This document shows positions 28,080 through 36,834 of a stretch of DNA of 37,879 nt, piece by piece. The position numbers and the translations under genes were made by a program. The notes below the pieces were generated by a model. The model was not told where the DNA came from, ran no database searches, and worked only from the letters and a program-made list of their open reading frames with translations. Where the stretch lies: positions 1 to 37,879 of the IMG/VR virus record IMGVR_UViG_3300027906_000057; one strand, given 5' to 3'. Position 1 is the stretch's first letter. The number at the start of each line of letters is the position of its first letter. The stretch is from a virus.

Positions 28080-28400
28080 ATGGCCAAAAAAGGTACTAAA
28101 GCTGAAACCGTTCTCCGGGTGAAGGAATTCGTTCGGATCATTTCTAATGGTGGTAGGAGATCCGACTGTAAAAGTTATGCCATAGAAAATTGGGGGGTGG
28201 GAGAGAGCACTATAGATACTTATCTCAGGTTGGCTAGAGATCAGATGAAGGCCGATTGGGATATCGAAAGACCTCAAATGGTTGCTGATTTATTAAGCCA
28301 ATGCAGCACCTTACAGATAGAAGCCAGAATGGCGGGCCAATATCACATTGCGCTTGGTGCTATTAATACAGCAGCTAAATTAGCTCAACTTTGTTCGTGA
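28080..28400 (+). CDS. Terminase small subunit
   Basis: A 106-residue protein with an N-terminal helix-turn-helix: AETVLRVKEFVRIISNGGRR, then SYAIENWGVGESTIDTYLRL, and a C-terminal oligomerisation helix pair (QMVADLLSQCSTLQIEARMA). This pattern and its position directly upstream of the large subunit identify TerS, which recognises the packaging site. The stop overlaps the GTG start of the large subunit, giving translational coupling. Confidence 0.8.
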   Translation: MAKKGTKAETVLRVKEFVRIISNGGRRSDCKSYAIENWGVGESTIDTYLRLARDQMKADWDIERPQMVADLLSQCSTLQIEARMAGQYHIALGAINTAAKLAQLCS

Positions 28401-29743
28401 GTATTTTATTAGAAGCAAAAACTGGACATGTTTTATTTCAGCAAAATGTAAATAAAATACCTACCAGTTTAGAAGTCATAGAAACAATAGAAGGTTCTTT
28501 ATTACCTCATCAAAAAGAGTTTTGCGCCGATTTGGAGCATCGTAAGATAGCTCTAGTGTGTGGATTTGGGGCCGGAAAAACTGTTGCTTTAATTGCTAAA
28601 AGTTTAATTCTTGCAGCAAAAAATATTGGGTATGTATCAGCACTCTTCGAACCTACAAACACAATGTTGAGGGATGTGTTACATAGGTCAATGCTTGAGA
28701 TGTTGGAAGAATGGAAAATCCCTTTTAGCTATAGAGCATCACCAATGCCCGAGCTAACAATTCAATTTAAAGAAGGCAGCCATACAATTTTATTTAGAAC
28801 AATTTTGAATTATCAAAGATTGAGGGGGCAAAACTTATGTTCAATTGGCTTTGATGAAGCAGACACCGTTGGCAGTTACAATGCAGAGCAAGCAATGAAT
28901 ATGGCACTTGCACGTTTACGTTCTGGGAACATTCAACAGTTCTTTGTTACTACAACTCCAGAGGGTTTTGGTTTCGCTCATAAAACATTTAAGAAAGAAG
29001 CAAAATCAGATACAAGATTGATCCAAGCAAAATCAACTGATAATCCATATTTGCCTTCTGACTTTATCGAGAATCTATATTTGAATTATGATAAAAATTT
29101 AATAGAAGCCTACCTCAATGGAAATTTTGTCAACCTCAATACTGGCAGTGTATATACAAGATTTAGTAGAGCCAAGCACGTGATTGATGAATTACCTTTT
29201 GTAATTCAGGGAGAACCATTGCTTTGTGGAGTGGATTTTAATGTGGGAAATACGAACACAGTTATCGGGGTAAAAGAAGGAGATAAGCTTTATGTCTTTG
29301 ATGAAATATGTAAAGAATTAGACACTGATTCACTAGCAAAAGAAATTAAACGACGTTATCCTACAAACAAGATTTATGTTTATCCAGATGCTAGTGGGGC
29401 AGCGAGAAATACAACTAATGCGTCAAGGACGGACATCTCAATCCTTGAAAGTTATGGGTTCACTTCAATGGCTCTTAAGAGCAACCCACCGATCAAGGAC
29501 AGAGTTCAAACCTTACAAGCACTCTTGGAAAACTCAAAAGGACGGGTGCGTATGGCGGTTCATGCCCGTTGCAAATCATTAATTGAAAGTTTGGAGTTAC
29601 AAAGTTATGACGAGAAAACAGGCTTACCAGACAAGCAGAATAATTTTGATCACTTAAATGATTGCTTAGGTTATCTTGTGTATCGTGAGTTCAATATGAT
29701 TTACAGTAAGGCAGGATCAAGGACAGGCTTTAGAATTTATTAA
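28397..29743 (+). CDS. Terminase large subunit
   Basis: A 448-residue packaging ATPase and nuclease. The ATPase has Walker A GFGAGKT (56-62), Walker B SIGFDEADT and the coupling motif FFVTTTPEG. The RNase H-like nuclease has D280 in GVDFNVGN, the second acid in VYPDASG and the third in DHLNDCLGY near the end. GTG 28397 is chosen as start because GTGA overlaps the TerS stop; a TTG two codons upstream is the alternative. All motifs are intact. The packaging type cannot be read with confidence. Confidence 0.95.
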   Translation: MSILLEAKTGHVLFQQNVNKIPTSLEVIETIEGSLLPHQKEFCADLEHRKIALVCGFGAGKTVALIAKSLILAAKNIGYVSALFEPTNTMLRDVLHRSMLEMLEEWKIPFSYRASPMPELTIQFKEGSHTILFRTILNYQRLRGQNLCSIGFDEADTVGSYNAEQAMNMALARLRSGNIQQFFVTTTPEGFGFAHKTFKKEAKSDTRLIQAKSTDNPYLPSDFIENLYLNYDKNLIEAYLNGNFVNLNTGSVYTRFSRAKHVIDELPFVIQGEPLLCGVDFNVGNTNTVIGVKEGDKLYVFDEICKELDTDSLAKEIKRRYPTNKIYVYPDASGAARNTTNASRTDISILESYGFTSMALKSNPPIKDRVQTLQALLENSKGRVRMAVHARCKSLIESLELQSYDEKTGLPDKQNNFDHLNDCLGYLVYREFNMIYSKAGSRTGFRIY

Positions 29744-29768
29744 AAGCTTGATACTATGAGGGTAAAAA

Positions 29769-31148
29769 GTGTACGGAACTCTTGAAGGCATCCCCAACCC
29801 CACTACTACGGTTGAAAGTCCTAATGCGGCTTATCAGCGCATGGCAATTTTCTGGGAGTTGATTAACGATCTAAGAGAAGGCAGTTATCAGATCAGGAGT
29901 AAAAATAGAAAATATTTACCGCAACAACCTAGGGAACAAGACGATAGTTATAAGGTCAGGCTCGACAGATCAACCGTTGTTCCATTTGTGGACCGAATTG
30001 AAAAAATGTTATCGGGCATGTTAGTTAGAAAGCCTGTCCGATTAGATAATGTCTCGGACCTAGTGCGGGAACAGTTGTTCGATGTAGACCTTGAGGGAAA
30101 TAATCTTGATGTGTGGCTTTATCAAACAGCAAGAACAGCAATTTCCTTTGGTCATGTTGGTGTTTTAGTTGACGCACCAAAAGAAGGAGAAAAAGCAAGG
30201 CCTTACTGGGTAACTTATCAACCGTCGGATATTCTTGGATGGAGGACAGAGATCAGAGAGGGTGTCAGGAAATTATCTCAACTTAGGTTACTTGAAAGAG
30301 TTGTTGAACCAGAAGGAAGGTATGGAGAGAAGACAGTTGAACAAATCAGAGTATTAGAGCCTGGTAGTTTTGAAATTCACAGAAAGAAAGATAAGGGTGA
30401 ATTTTATATCCACGACTCTGGAACTATGAGCTTGGATGAAATTCCATTCTCCATTGCTTATGCAAACAGAGTTGGGCCTTATGAATCTAGAAGTCCGTTG
30501 TATGAAATAGCAGAATTAAATTTGAAGCATTATCAAATTCAATCGGATCTTGATAATATTCTTTCTGTTTCTGCTATTCCTGTATTAGTTTTTTATGGTT
30601 TCCCTGCTAGTGCAGATGAAATTTCAGCAGGGCCAGGTGAGGCTTTAAGTTTACCTCTAGAATCAAGAGCAGAATATATAAGCCCCTCTGCAGATAGTCT
30701 TGATAGTCAATTTAGAAGGTTGGACGATATTGAAAAGCAAATTAATACACTTTCATTAGCGGCGGTAATGGGTTCTAAGTTGGTCGGTGAAACAGCAGAG
30801 GCTAAGCGGATTGATAGGAGCCAGGGTGATGCAACGCTCATGGTATTGGCTCAACAGATGCAGGATTTAGTTGATAACTGTTTGAGGTTTCATGCCATGT
30901 ATTTGAATGAGCCTAACGCTGGAGGTAGTTTTGTTAATCGTGATTTCGTTAGTGCAAGATTAGATCCGCAAGAAATACAGAGCCGGTTGCAACTTTATAC
31001 GGCTGGAAGTATTTCACAGAAGGAATTGCTTGATCAACTTGCCTCTGGGGAAGTCTTATCAGATGACTTTGACGTTGAAGAAGAGTTAGAAAGAACGCAG
31101 GCAGGCGGATTAATTGAGATGGATGCAGCTCCAACTGAAGCGGCTTGA
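29769..31148 (+). CDS. Portal protein (DUF4055-like)
   Basis: A 459-residue portal of the DUF4055 group. Visible hallmarks are the N-terminal YLPQQPREQDDSYKVRLDRS, FVDRIEKMLSGMLVRKPV, TAISFGHVGVLVDAPKE, IPFSIAYANRVGPYESRSPL and the central-helix part ETAEAKRIDRSQGDATLMVL followed by LDPQEIQSRLQLYTAGSISQ. Twelve copies form the DNA channel at one vertex of the head. The start is GTG with GAGG seven bases upstream. It follows the large terminase by 25 bases. Confidence 0.92.
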   Translation: MYGTLEGIPNPTTTVESPNAAYQRMAIFWELINDLREGSYQIRSKNRKYLPQQPREQDDSYKVRLDRSTVVPFVDRIEKMLSGMLVRKPVRLDNVSDLVREQLFDVDLEGNNLDVWLYQTARTAISFGHVGVLVDAPKEGEKARPYWVTYQPSDILGWRTEIREGVRKLSQLRLLERVVEPEGRYGEKTVEQIRVLEPGSFEIHRKKDKGEFYIHDSGTMSLDEIPFSIAYANRVGPYESRSPLYEIAELNLKHYQIQSDLDNILSVSAIPVLVFYGFPASADEISAGPGEALSLPLESRAEYISPSADSLDSQFRRLDDIEKQINTLSLAAVMGSKLVGETAEAKRIDRSQGDATLMVLAQQMQDLVDNCLRFHAMYLNEPNAGGSFVNRDFVSARLDPQEIQSRLQLYTAGSISQKELLDQLASGEVLSDDFDVEEELERTQAGGLIEMDAAPTEAA

Positions 31149-31151
31149 TGA

Positions 31152-33389
31152 ATGTCAACAAAAACTGCGGTAGCGGCTCCTGTTCCTGAAGCGTTTTATA
31201 GAGAGGTTATTGATTTAAACCGTTATAGCAATTCGGTTGCTGGTAAATATGCAAGAGCTTATAACGACATTATTGCAAGAGCAGCAGAAAGACTTGTTAA
31301 TATTGAATTTAGACAACAAAAAACTGTTAATGCAGTTGCACCTGAGACAAGGAAAAGATTAAGAGCAATTGTCAAACAATCGAAAGATAGTTTAAAAACA
31401 TGGTCAGGTGAATCTGCTAGGGCATTTAAGAAAGATCTTCAAGGGTTAGCAGTATTACAAACTGAATTCATAGAAAATGAATTAAAGAAAGTTGTTGCCT
31501 CTGGGAATATTCCAATTAATAGTGTTGCAGTCAGCAAGGGGTTTGGTGATGCTGTTGTTAGTACAGATCCAACAAGATTAAACTTGTTTGGAAGACCAGA
31601 GGAAGAATTTAAAAAGTTTAAGGCTGGAGATTTTGCACTAACAACAAGGCGGGGTGAATTGTTGACGCTGCCTAATGGTGAAACTGTAGAAAAAGCATTT
31701 AGAGGGATAGCAGCAAGATCAAGTGAAAGATTAGGTGGAGCAATTAGGCAAGGTGTTTTATCAGGCGAAACGAATGTGCAGATTGCAAGGCGATTAATGG
31801 GGCGGTTGAATTTTAATGAATATGCAAAGGAGGGAACAAGAGCTTTTGCTTTAGCAGGAAACCAACCATTAAAGCTTGCAAACAATCAGATAAAAACGAT
31901 TGTTAGAACATCAATTAATCAAGTTAGTAATGCAGCTAGTCAAAGTGTTTATGCTGCTAATAAGGATGTTGTTCCTAAATATGAATATGTGGCAACTCTT
32001 GATAGTAGGACTAGCTCAATATGCCAAAGATTAGACGGTCAAAAGTTTGAATATGATAAGGGGCCAACACCGCCACAACATTTTAATTGCAGGTCTACAA
32101 CTGTTCCTGTTGTTGATTATAAGGGGTTAGGTTTAACACCTCCACCTGAGACAAAGATCACAACAAGACCAAGTGAGACTGGCCGAGTCCCTCAGAAAGT
32201 TTCTTATGGCGATTGGTTGTATGAGCAAAGAGCAAGGGGAGCTAATAACAAATTAAAAGCCTATGAACCAGGTGAATTGCAGATTAAAACTTTAGGATTT
32301 GAGAAGGCAAAATATTTCAATCGGTTGGCTGCAAAGAGTAATGGTAAGGATGCTTTAAGGCAGGTTATTAGAAGCGATGGAACAGAATTAACGCTGGAGC
32401 AATTACAAAAAAAGTATGGTAAGCCTATTGATATAAAAGCATCTAAGAAGGCAACACCAAAAGCAAAAACAAAGGTAAAAACAGCGGCAGAGGAATTAAA
32501 AGAAACGAAAGCACAACTGGCAGCGTTACGAGAACGAGATCCATCTTTACCAACTGTTGCTCAGTTGCAGGGTGTGGCACCCACTGGAAAGATCAAAGCT
32601 AATGATGTAAACAAAGCTTTTGATTTAATGGATGAGATGGAAGGTTTAGCCGGGAAAAATGCAAGAAAACTTAGAAAATTTGCAGAAAAAAAACAAGTAT
32701 TCTGTAACTGGTCAAATGCTAAAGAAGGTACTCTTCGATCAGGTAAGCAAAAATATGAGTATTTTCTTAATAACCCACAGTTCAAGAAAACAATACAAAC
32801 TTCTTTAAAAAACGAAACAACATACGGCTTTTCAGATGTTTACAGAGATATGTCTTCTGCTATTGAAGATAATAATTTTCGTTTCGTATCTTATGAGACA
32901 AAAAGATATTTTACAGCAGGTGGAAAAGGTAGGAAAAACATGAATGGGATGACAATAAAAGGATCAAACCATATTGTTTTAAAGGCAACAAGCAAGCAAA
33001 AAGCTATTAGAAGCGTAAAACAAATGCAAGATGACGTAAGGGACGCTGTTAAATATGCCAAAAGCAACCAAAACAATCCAAATTGGGATAGAAGCAGTTA
33101 TTGGTCAGCACATGGAAAAGGTAAATTTAATGAAGGAACTAGCTGGTTGAAAACTTATGTGCATGAAATGGGTCATCAAGTTCATTACACAAATGAAGTG
33201 AATAAATTAAGTTCTTATGATTGGATTCCAAGTGCTTATGGGAGCTCAGATTACAGAGAAAGGTTTGCAGAAACATTTGTGCAGTTCATCTTCTCACCTG
33301 TAGAATTAAAAAAAGCGTCACCCTCTGCTTATAAATGGATAGAGGAGACTCTTGATGCCTCGTTGAAAAAGGTAGACAAATGGATTTAA
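31152..33389 (+). CDS. MuF head protein with C-terminal zinc metallopeptidase
   Basis: A 745-residue fusion. Residues about 180-325 are a Phage_Mu_F (MuF) domain: ARRLMGRLNFNEY, IKTIVRTSINQVSNAAS, TLDSRTSSICQRLDGQ and PPQHFNCRST (H310). Residues about 430-480 are a lysine- and alanine-rich linker. Residues about 500-745 are a second domain with the zincin motif H671-EMGH-Q and a downstream ERFAETFVQFIF whose Glu could be the third zinc ligand. MuF proteins sit inside the head and can carry toxin or effector domains that enter the host with the DNA. This metallopeptidase may act on head proteins during maturation or on a host target. Confidence 0.88.
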   Translation: MSTKTAVAAPVPEAFYREVIDLNRYSNSVAGKYARAYNDIIARAAERLVNIEFRQQKTVNAVAPETRKRLRAIVKQSKDSLKTWSGESARAFKKDLQGLAVLQTEFIENELKKVVASGNIPINSVAVSKGFGDAVVSTDPTRLNLFGRPEEEFKKFKAGDFALTTRRGELLTLPNGETVEKAFRGIAARSSERLGGAIRQGVLSGETNVQIARRLMGRLNFNEYAKEGTRAFALAGNQPLKLANNQIKTIVRTSINQVSNAASQSVYAANKDVVPKYEYVATLDSRTSSICQRLDGQKFEYDKGPTPPQHFNCRSTTVPVVDYKGLGLTPPPETKITTRPSETGRVPQKVSYGDWLYEQRARGANNKLKAYEPGELQIKTLGFEKAKYFNRLAAKSNGKDALRQVIRSDGTELTLEQLQKKYGKPIDIKASKKATPKAKTKVKTAAEELKETKAQLAALRERDPSLPTVAQLQGVAPTGKIKANDVNKAFDLMDEMEGLAGKNARKLRKFAEKKQVFCNWSNAKEGTLRSGKQKYEYFLNNPQFKKTIQTSLKNETTYGFSDVYRDMSSAIEDNNFRFVSYETKRYFTAGGKGRKNMNGMTIKGSNHIVLKATSKQKAIRSVKQMQDDVRDAVKYAKSNQNNPNWDRSSYWSAHGKGKFNEGTSWLKTYVHEMGHQVHYTNEVNKLSSYDWIPSAYGSSDYRERFAETFVQFIFSPVELKKASPSAYKWIEETLDASLKKVDKWI

Positions 33390-33580
33390 AAGAACAGGCT
33401 CTAAAAGTTGCTGGTAGCTTCCCTGAATCAAGGGCTGCACCCAAAAAACTGCTGTCTTTAATTAACGAGGCTAAAGGGAAGGAAAAAGATTTAATAGGTG
33501 AATTGGTTGAAGTTTTATATGCTTCAGCAGAAAACAAACAAGACTTGGATTTAGTTGATAGATATTTTATAAATGATTAA
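33380..33580 (+). CDS. Small hypothetical protein (66 aa)
   Basis: Reads MDLKEQALKVAGSFPESRAA, then PKKLLSLINEAKGKEKDLIG, ends DLDLVDRYFIND. It overlaps the MuF gene by 10 bases and is helical and charged, with no membrane segment. Placed between the MuF-metallopeptidase and the scaffold; if the peptidase needs an inhibitor or immunity factor, this is the nearest candidate, but that is inference from position only. Confidence 0.6.
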   Translation: MDLKEQALKVAGSFPESRAAPKKLLSLINEAKGKEKDLIGELVEVLYASAENKQDLDLVDRYFIND

Positions 33581-33690
33581 TGTTCCAATTTGGTTTAAAC
33601 TATTCCTAGAAGCAAAAAAAGCCTAAAGCAAAAAAAATGTCCTCATTATTGAATAAGAGTTAGTATTATTAAAAACCCACTTCTAAGATT

Positions 33691-34368
33691 ATGGATGAAG
33701 AATTACAGCGACCAAACTCACCTAATCCTGAAATTGAAGCGTTAAAATCTGAGATAGAAGCTTTAAAAGCTAATAACGCAAAACTTTTAGATCAGAATAT
33801 TAAATCAAGGCAACGAGAAAAGAATGTTCCCGAGGGTGTCGATGTAAATGAACTAATTGCTTTTAAGCAAAAGAAAGAACAGGAAGAATTGGAAGCTAAG
33901 GGCCAATACGAAGAAGCTAGGGAGAAACTTGCCAGTCAATACAGACAAGCGGAGGAAGAGAAGAACAAAGAGATTGAAACTTTAAGAAGTGAGAAAAGAA
34001 AACTAGAAATTGAAGCACCGGCTGTAACGGCCTTAGCTGATGTTGTCCATGATCCTCAATATGCTTTGAGCCATTTAAATAAAGATCAACTTTCTAGAGA
34101 AATAGACGGAACAGTTGTTGTAGTTGATGGATATACAAGAACACCTGTAAAGGAATGGGCAATGTCAAACATTCCCCACTGGGCTCAAAAACATTCTAGA
34201 CCCCAAGGAGGTGGAGCCTCTACGGTAAAAGCATCAGCAACAGAATTTGTTTCAGCAGGTGAAAAGAATCCATTTGCACCTGATAGTTTTAATATGACAG
34301 AACAACAACGATTATTAATAACTGATATAAATAAATATGAAATGTTAAAAAACGCAGTAAAGGGGTAA
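33691..34368 (+). CDS. Head scaffold protein
   Basis: A 225-residue protein, almost all charged coiled coil over residues 12-115 (EIEALKSEIEALKANNAKLL, then REKLASQYRQAEEEKNKEIE), followed by a folded or flexible C-terminal part (VVVDGYTRTPVKEWAMSNIP) and a final helix. Size, composition and position directly before the major capsid gene match phage scaffolds, which guide capsid assembly and then leave. No protease domain is visible. A GAAAAG-type Shine-Dalgarno is absent; the leader is AAACCCACTTCTAAGATT. Confidence 0.82.
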   Translation: MDEELQRPNSPNPEIEALKSEIEALKANNAKLLDQNIKSRQREKNVPEGVDVNELIAFKQKKEQEELEAKGQYEEAREKLASQYRQAEEEKNKEIETLRSEKRKLEIEAPAVTALADVVHDPQYALSHLNKDQLSREIDGTVVVVDGYTRTPVKEWAMSNIPHWAQKHSRPQGGGASTVKASATEFVSAGEKNPFAPDSFNMTEQQRLLITDINKYEMLKNAVKG

Positions 34369-34415
34369 GATATAAATATCTCGGTTGTCTGAGTTAGGGG
34401 TTGTCTCCGCTTTTT

Positions 34416-34444
34416 GTAAATAAATCAATTTTTTCGTATTCTCC
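34416..34444 (+). promoter_or_regulatory. Leader of the major capsid gene
   Basis: GTAAATAAATCAA, a T-run, CGTATTCTCC and then ATG; same plan as before the tail tube gene (387-408). Upstream, GGTTGTCT occurs twice 16 bases apart (34383 and 34399). Confidence 0.45.
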
Positions 34445-35482
34445 ATGAGTACTCAAAGATCGGATTTAATAGTACCTGAATTTTTCACCCCCTATTTAAT
34501 AGAGGCTACTACTGCATCAGATTCATTTTTGCAGAGTGGAATAGTGACACCTTTAGCGGAATTAAATCTATCCTCTGAGAGAGGAGGGGACTTTGTAAAG
34601 ATCCCATCTTATGCAGCTAATTTAAGCGGCGACTTTGAAGTTCTAACAGATAGCACTTCATTGACACCTGGTAAAATTACTGCTGATAACCAGATTGGTG
34701 TTGTACTTCATCGAGGTAGAGCATTCAGTGTTAGAGATTTAGCGTCATTAGCTGTTGGTGACAGTGATGATCCTGTCAAGGTCATTCTTCAAAAGTTGGG
34801 AGCTTATTCAGCCAATCAAAAGCAAAAAGATTTGTATTCTACCCTCACAGGTGCTTTTGGTTCTCTGAATTCTAACGATTCCAATAGTGCTCTATTTGAT
34901 TTAACAATTGATAGTGAATCCGGTGACACTCCTACAGTATTAAGCCCTCGCCATGTAGCAAGGGCAAAATCCAAATTAGGAGATCAAGGCGGCAAGCTTA
35001 CAGCAATAGCCATGCATTCCAATGTTTATGGTGATTTGCTAGAGCGCAACATGATTGATCGAATCTACGACAACACAGGCGCACCAGATGGATCCGCAAC
35101 AGGCGGTAGCACAACAAGAGCTTTTGAAGGGTATCAACCAGTAGAAAAATTTGGTGGTTTAAGAGTCATCGTTTCTGACGATATTCCTACGGCAGGTTCT
35201 GGCTCTTCCACTGAGTATTCAACGCTCTTTTTTTCACAAGGTTCTGTCGTAACAGGTCAACAGGCTCCACAGCGTGTTCAAACTGATAGAGATATCCTTG
35301 CCTTAGAGGAAGCCGTGGCTATTGATCTTCACTACATTTACCATCCTGTTGGTTTGAAGTATGCAAGCTCAACTGTTAACCCTTCAAGATCTGTTCTTGA
35401 AACTGTAGGCTCTTGGTCGAAAGTCTACGAAACAAAGAACATTGGTATAGTGAGAGCTACTAATGTTTCTAATCAGGATTAG
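34445..35482 (+). CDS. Major capsid protein
   Basis: A 345-residue coat protein. It opens MSTQRSDLIVPEFFTPYLIE, then FLQSGIVTPLAELNLSSERG, GDFVKIPSYAANLSG, VVLHRGRAFSVRDLASLAVG and later AIAMHSNVYGDLLERNMIDR and RDILALEEAVAIDLHYIYHP. This pattern is that of a phage coat protein class common in marine siphoviruses and podoviruses, with the HK97-like fold (family knowledge). It follows the scaffold gene, and the leader is shared with the tail tube gene. There is no visible N-terminal delta domain, in line with a separate scaffold. Confidence 0.92.
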   Translation: MSTQRSDLIVPEFFTPYLIEATTASDSFLQSGIVTPLAELNLSSERGGDFVKIPSYAANLSGDFEVLTDSTSLTPGKITADNQIGVVLHRGRAFSVRDLASLAVGDSDDPVKVILQKLGAYSANQKQKDLYSTLTGAFGSLNSNDSNSALFDLTIDSESGDTPTVLSPRHVARAKSKLGDQGGKLTAIAMHSNVYGDLLERNMIDRIYDNTGAPDGSATGGSTTRAFEGYQPVEKFGGLRVIVSDDIPTAGSGSSTEYSTLFFSQGSVVTGQQAPQRVQTDRDILALEEAVAIDLHYIYHPVGLKYASSTVNPSRSVLETVGSWSKVYETKNIGIVRATNVSNQD

Positions 35483-35494
35483 AGGTAATTAATT

Positions 35495-35908
35495 ATGTCT
35501 TCAATCTTTGGACTAGAAAAGCCTGTTTTTGGCAGAGAGAACTCAAGCATTGAATTAGTAGAAGCATCGGATGCTGACACTACTTTGACGGCCGCTCAAT
35601 CTGTTAACAGTCTTGTAACGATGACACCTACAGGGGCTAAAACCGTTACCACAGCAACAGCAGCATTAATTGTTGCCGAGCTTGGGTCAGGCGTTCGTAT
35701 TGGTACAACTTTCTCAATCACTTTGAGAAATGAAGCTGCCTCTACTCATGCCATGACTTTGGCTGGTGGTACAGGCGTTACTCTTGACAGTGATAACACA
35801 AATACCGCCGCAGCAGCCGCAACTCGTTCTTTCTTGGGACGTGTTACAGCTATTGCAAGTGGTGCTGAAGCTATCACTGTTTATTCAGGCGTGACTTCTG
35901 CTCACTAA
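35495..35908 (+). CDS. Head decoration or fibre protein
   Basis: A 137-residue protein, Ala/Thr/Gly/Ser-rich and beta-patterned (SLVTMTPTGAKTVTTATAAL, then FSITLRNEAASTHAMTLAGG, LGRVTAIASGAEAITVYSG). It follows the major capsid gene by 12 bases and has a good Shine-Dalgarno sequence (GAGG). Decoration proteins that bind the outside of the head occupy this position in many phages, so that role is likely but inferred. Confidence 0.7.
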   Translation: MSSIFGLEKPVFGRENSSIELVEASDADTTLTAAQSVNSLVTMTPTGAKTVTTATAALIVAELGSGVRIGTTFSITLRNEAASTHAMTLAGGTGVTLDSDNTNTAAAAATRSFLGRVTAIASGAEAITVYSGVTSAH

Positions 35909-36048
35909 TGTCAATATACGCTTTTAGGCGCATGAGAGAGCAAAACGAGGCTGCTAAAAAAGCGGCCTCTGCTCTTTTAGAAAAGCCAAAAACCAAACGC
36001 AAGCCAAGAGCAAAAAAAACAGAGAAAAAAGATGGCAATCAGTCTTGA
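35908..36048 (+). CDS. Small lysine-rich protein (46 aa)
   Basis: Reads MSIYAFRRMREQNEAAKKAA, then SALLEKPKTKRKPRAKKTEK and ends KDGNQS. It overlaps the preceding stop (TAATG) and the next gene by 17 bases. The C-terminal half is strongly basic with K-P/A repeats, reminiscent of DNA- or RNA-binding tails. Small basic proteins are often found between capsid and connector genes, but no function is known here. Confidence 0.6.
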   Translation: MSIYAFRRMREQNEAAKKAASALLEKPKTKRKPRAKKTEKKDGNQS

Positions 36049-36592
36049 TGCAACTGTGGGCGGTGCATCTTCTAATACTTATATAACCCTCTCTGATACA
36101 AATTCTATTGTTGAAGGGTTGGTATTAGATGCTGATGTTCAAGCATGGGATACCTCATCAGCGGATAATCAAAACAGAGCTTTATACACAGCAGCACAAA
36201 GAATTGATAGAGAAAGATTTTTAGGTGCAAGGGTGGCTGATACTCAAGCACTCCAATGGCCGAGATCAGGAGTAAGAAAACCTGATACTTATACAAACCC
36301 TTATGGTTTAACTTTTCCTAATCGTTTGGTTGCTGATTATTACACTGATACAGAAATTCCAGACAAGGTAAAAAAGGCGCAAGTTGTTTTAGCTGTTTAT
36401 TTAAATAATAATCGTGATGCTTTAGGACTATCAGGACTAGAGAATTTTAATGCTGTTGCTATTGGTTCGATTAATGTAACACCTCGTTTCTTTGGGGCGG
36501 TTGGTGCTGATCAAGTGCCGCCTTTGTTTCAAGAATACCTGAATGGGATTAGAATCAGCACACCAGCAAACATCTCAATCAAAAGGGCTTAA
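36032..36592 (+). CDS. Head-tail connector (DnaT-like-domain family)
   Basis: A 186-residue protein resembling phage proteins annotated as DnaT-like single-strand binding, which in this position are head-tail connectors. Features: TVGGASSNTYITLSDTNSIV, NRALYTAAQRIDRERFLGAR, ALQWPRSGVRKPDTY, IPDKVKKAQVVLAVYLNNNR. The LQWPR...IP..V..A sequence is typical of head-completion connectors that bind below the portal. It overlaps the lysine-rich gene. The role is inferred from family and position. Confidence 0.8.
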   Translation: MAISLDATVGGASSNTYITLSDTNSIVEGLVLDADVQAWDTSSADNQNRALYTAAQRIDRERFLGARVADTQALQWPRSGVRKPDTYTNPYGLTFPNRLVADYYTDTEIPDKVKKAQVVLAVYLNNNRDALGLSGLENFNAVAIGSINVTPRFFGAVGADQVPPLFQEYLNGIRISTPANISIKRA

Positions 36593-36594
36593 TC

Positions 36595-36834
36595 ATGGGT
36601 TACGGTTACGACTATCCAGCCGGAATTATCATTACAGATACAAATGCCCATACAGGCAGGTTTGGTAAAGTTCATTGCTTGACTGCTGCTGAAGCAAATC
36701 TTGTCGCTGAGAATCTTACAGAGAACGGCTCATCCACTATGAATGGGATAAAATTGGGCGTTGGCTCTGAAATTTGTGGAGTTATTACAAGCATTACTCT
36801 TACCAATGGGCAAGTTATCGCTTATTCCTTGTAA
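36595..36834 (+). CDS. Small neck-region protein (79 aa)
   Basis: Reads MGYGYDYPAGIIITDTNAHT, then GRFGKVHCLTAAEANLVAEN and ends TSITLTNGQVIAYSL. It lies two bases after the connector stop and overlaps the next start (TAATG). It has beta-rich ends around a central helix. Similar short genes occur in this place in related marine phages, but no defined function is known; a minor head or neck component is likely. Confidence 0.65.
   Translation: MGYGYDYPAGIIITDTNAHTGRFGKVHCLTAAEANLVAENLTENGSSTMNGIKLGVGSEICGVITSITLTNGQVIAYSL

Noticed and set aside
31439-31885. 148-codon minus-strand frame inside the MuF gene
   Set aside because: Lies wholly antisense to the conserved MuF domain; Pro/Phe/Ser-rich composition is the usual shadow of Lys/Gly/Arg-rich coding DNA.
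33574-33627. 17-codon ORF MINVPIWFKLFLEAKKA after the small post-MuF gene
   Set aside because: Too short and unsupported by any leader; overlaps the preceding stop and could arise by chance.
34371-34378. TATAAATA, the T4 late promoter sequence, upstream of the capsid gene
   Set aside because: A+T-rich DNA makes it likely by chance, no T4-type gp55 sigma factor is seen, and the tail tube gene with the shared leader lacks it.
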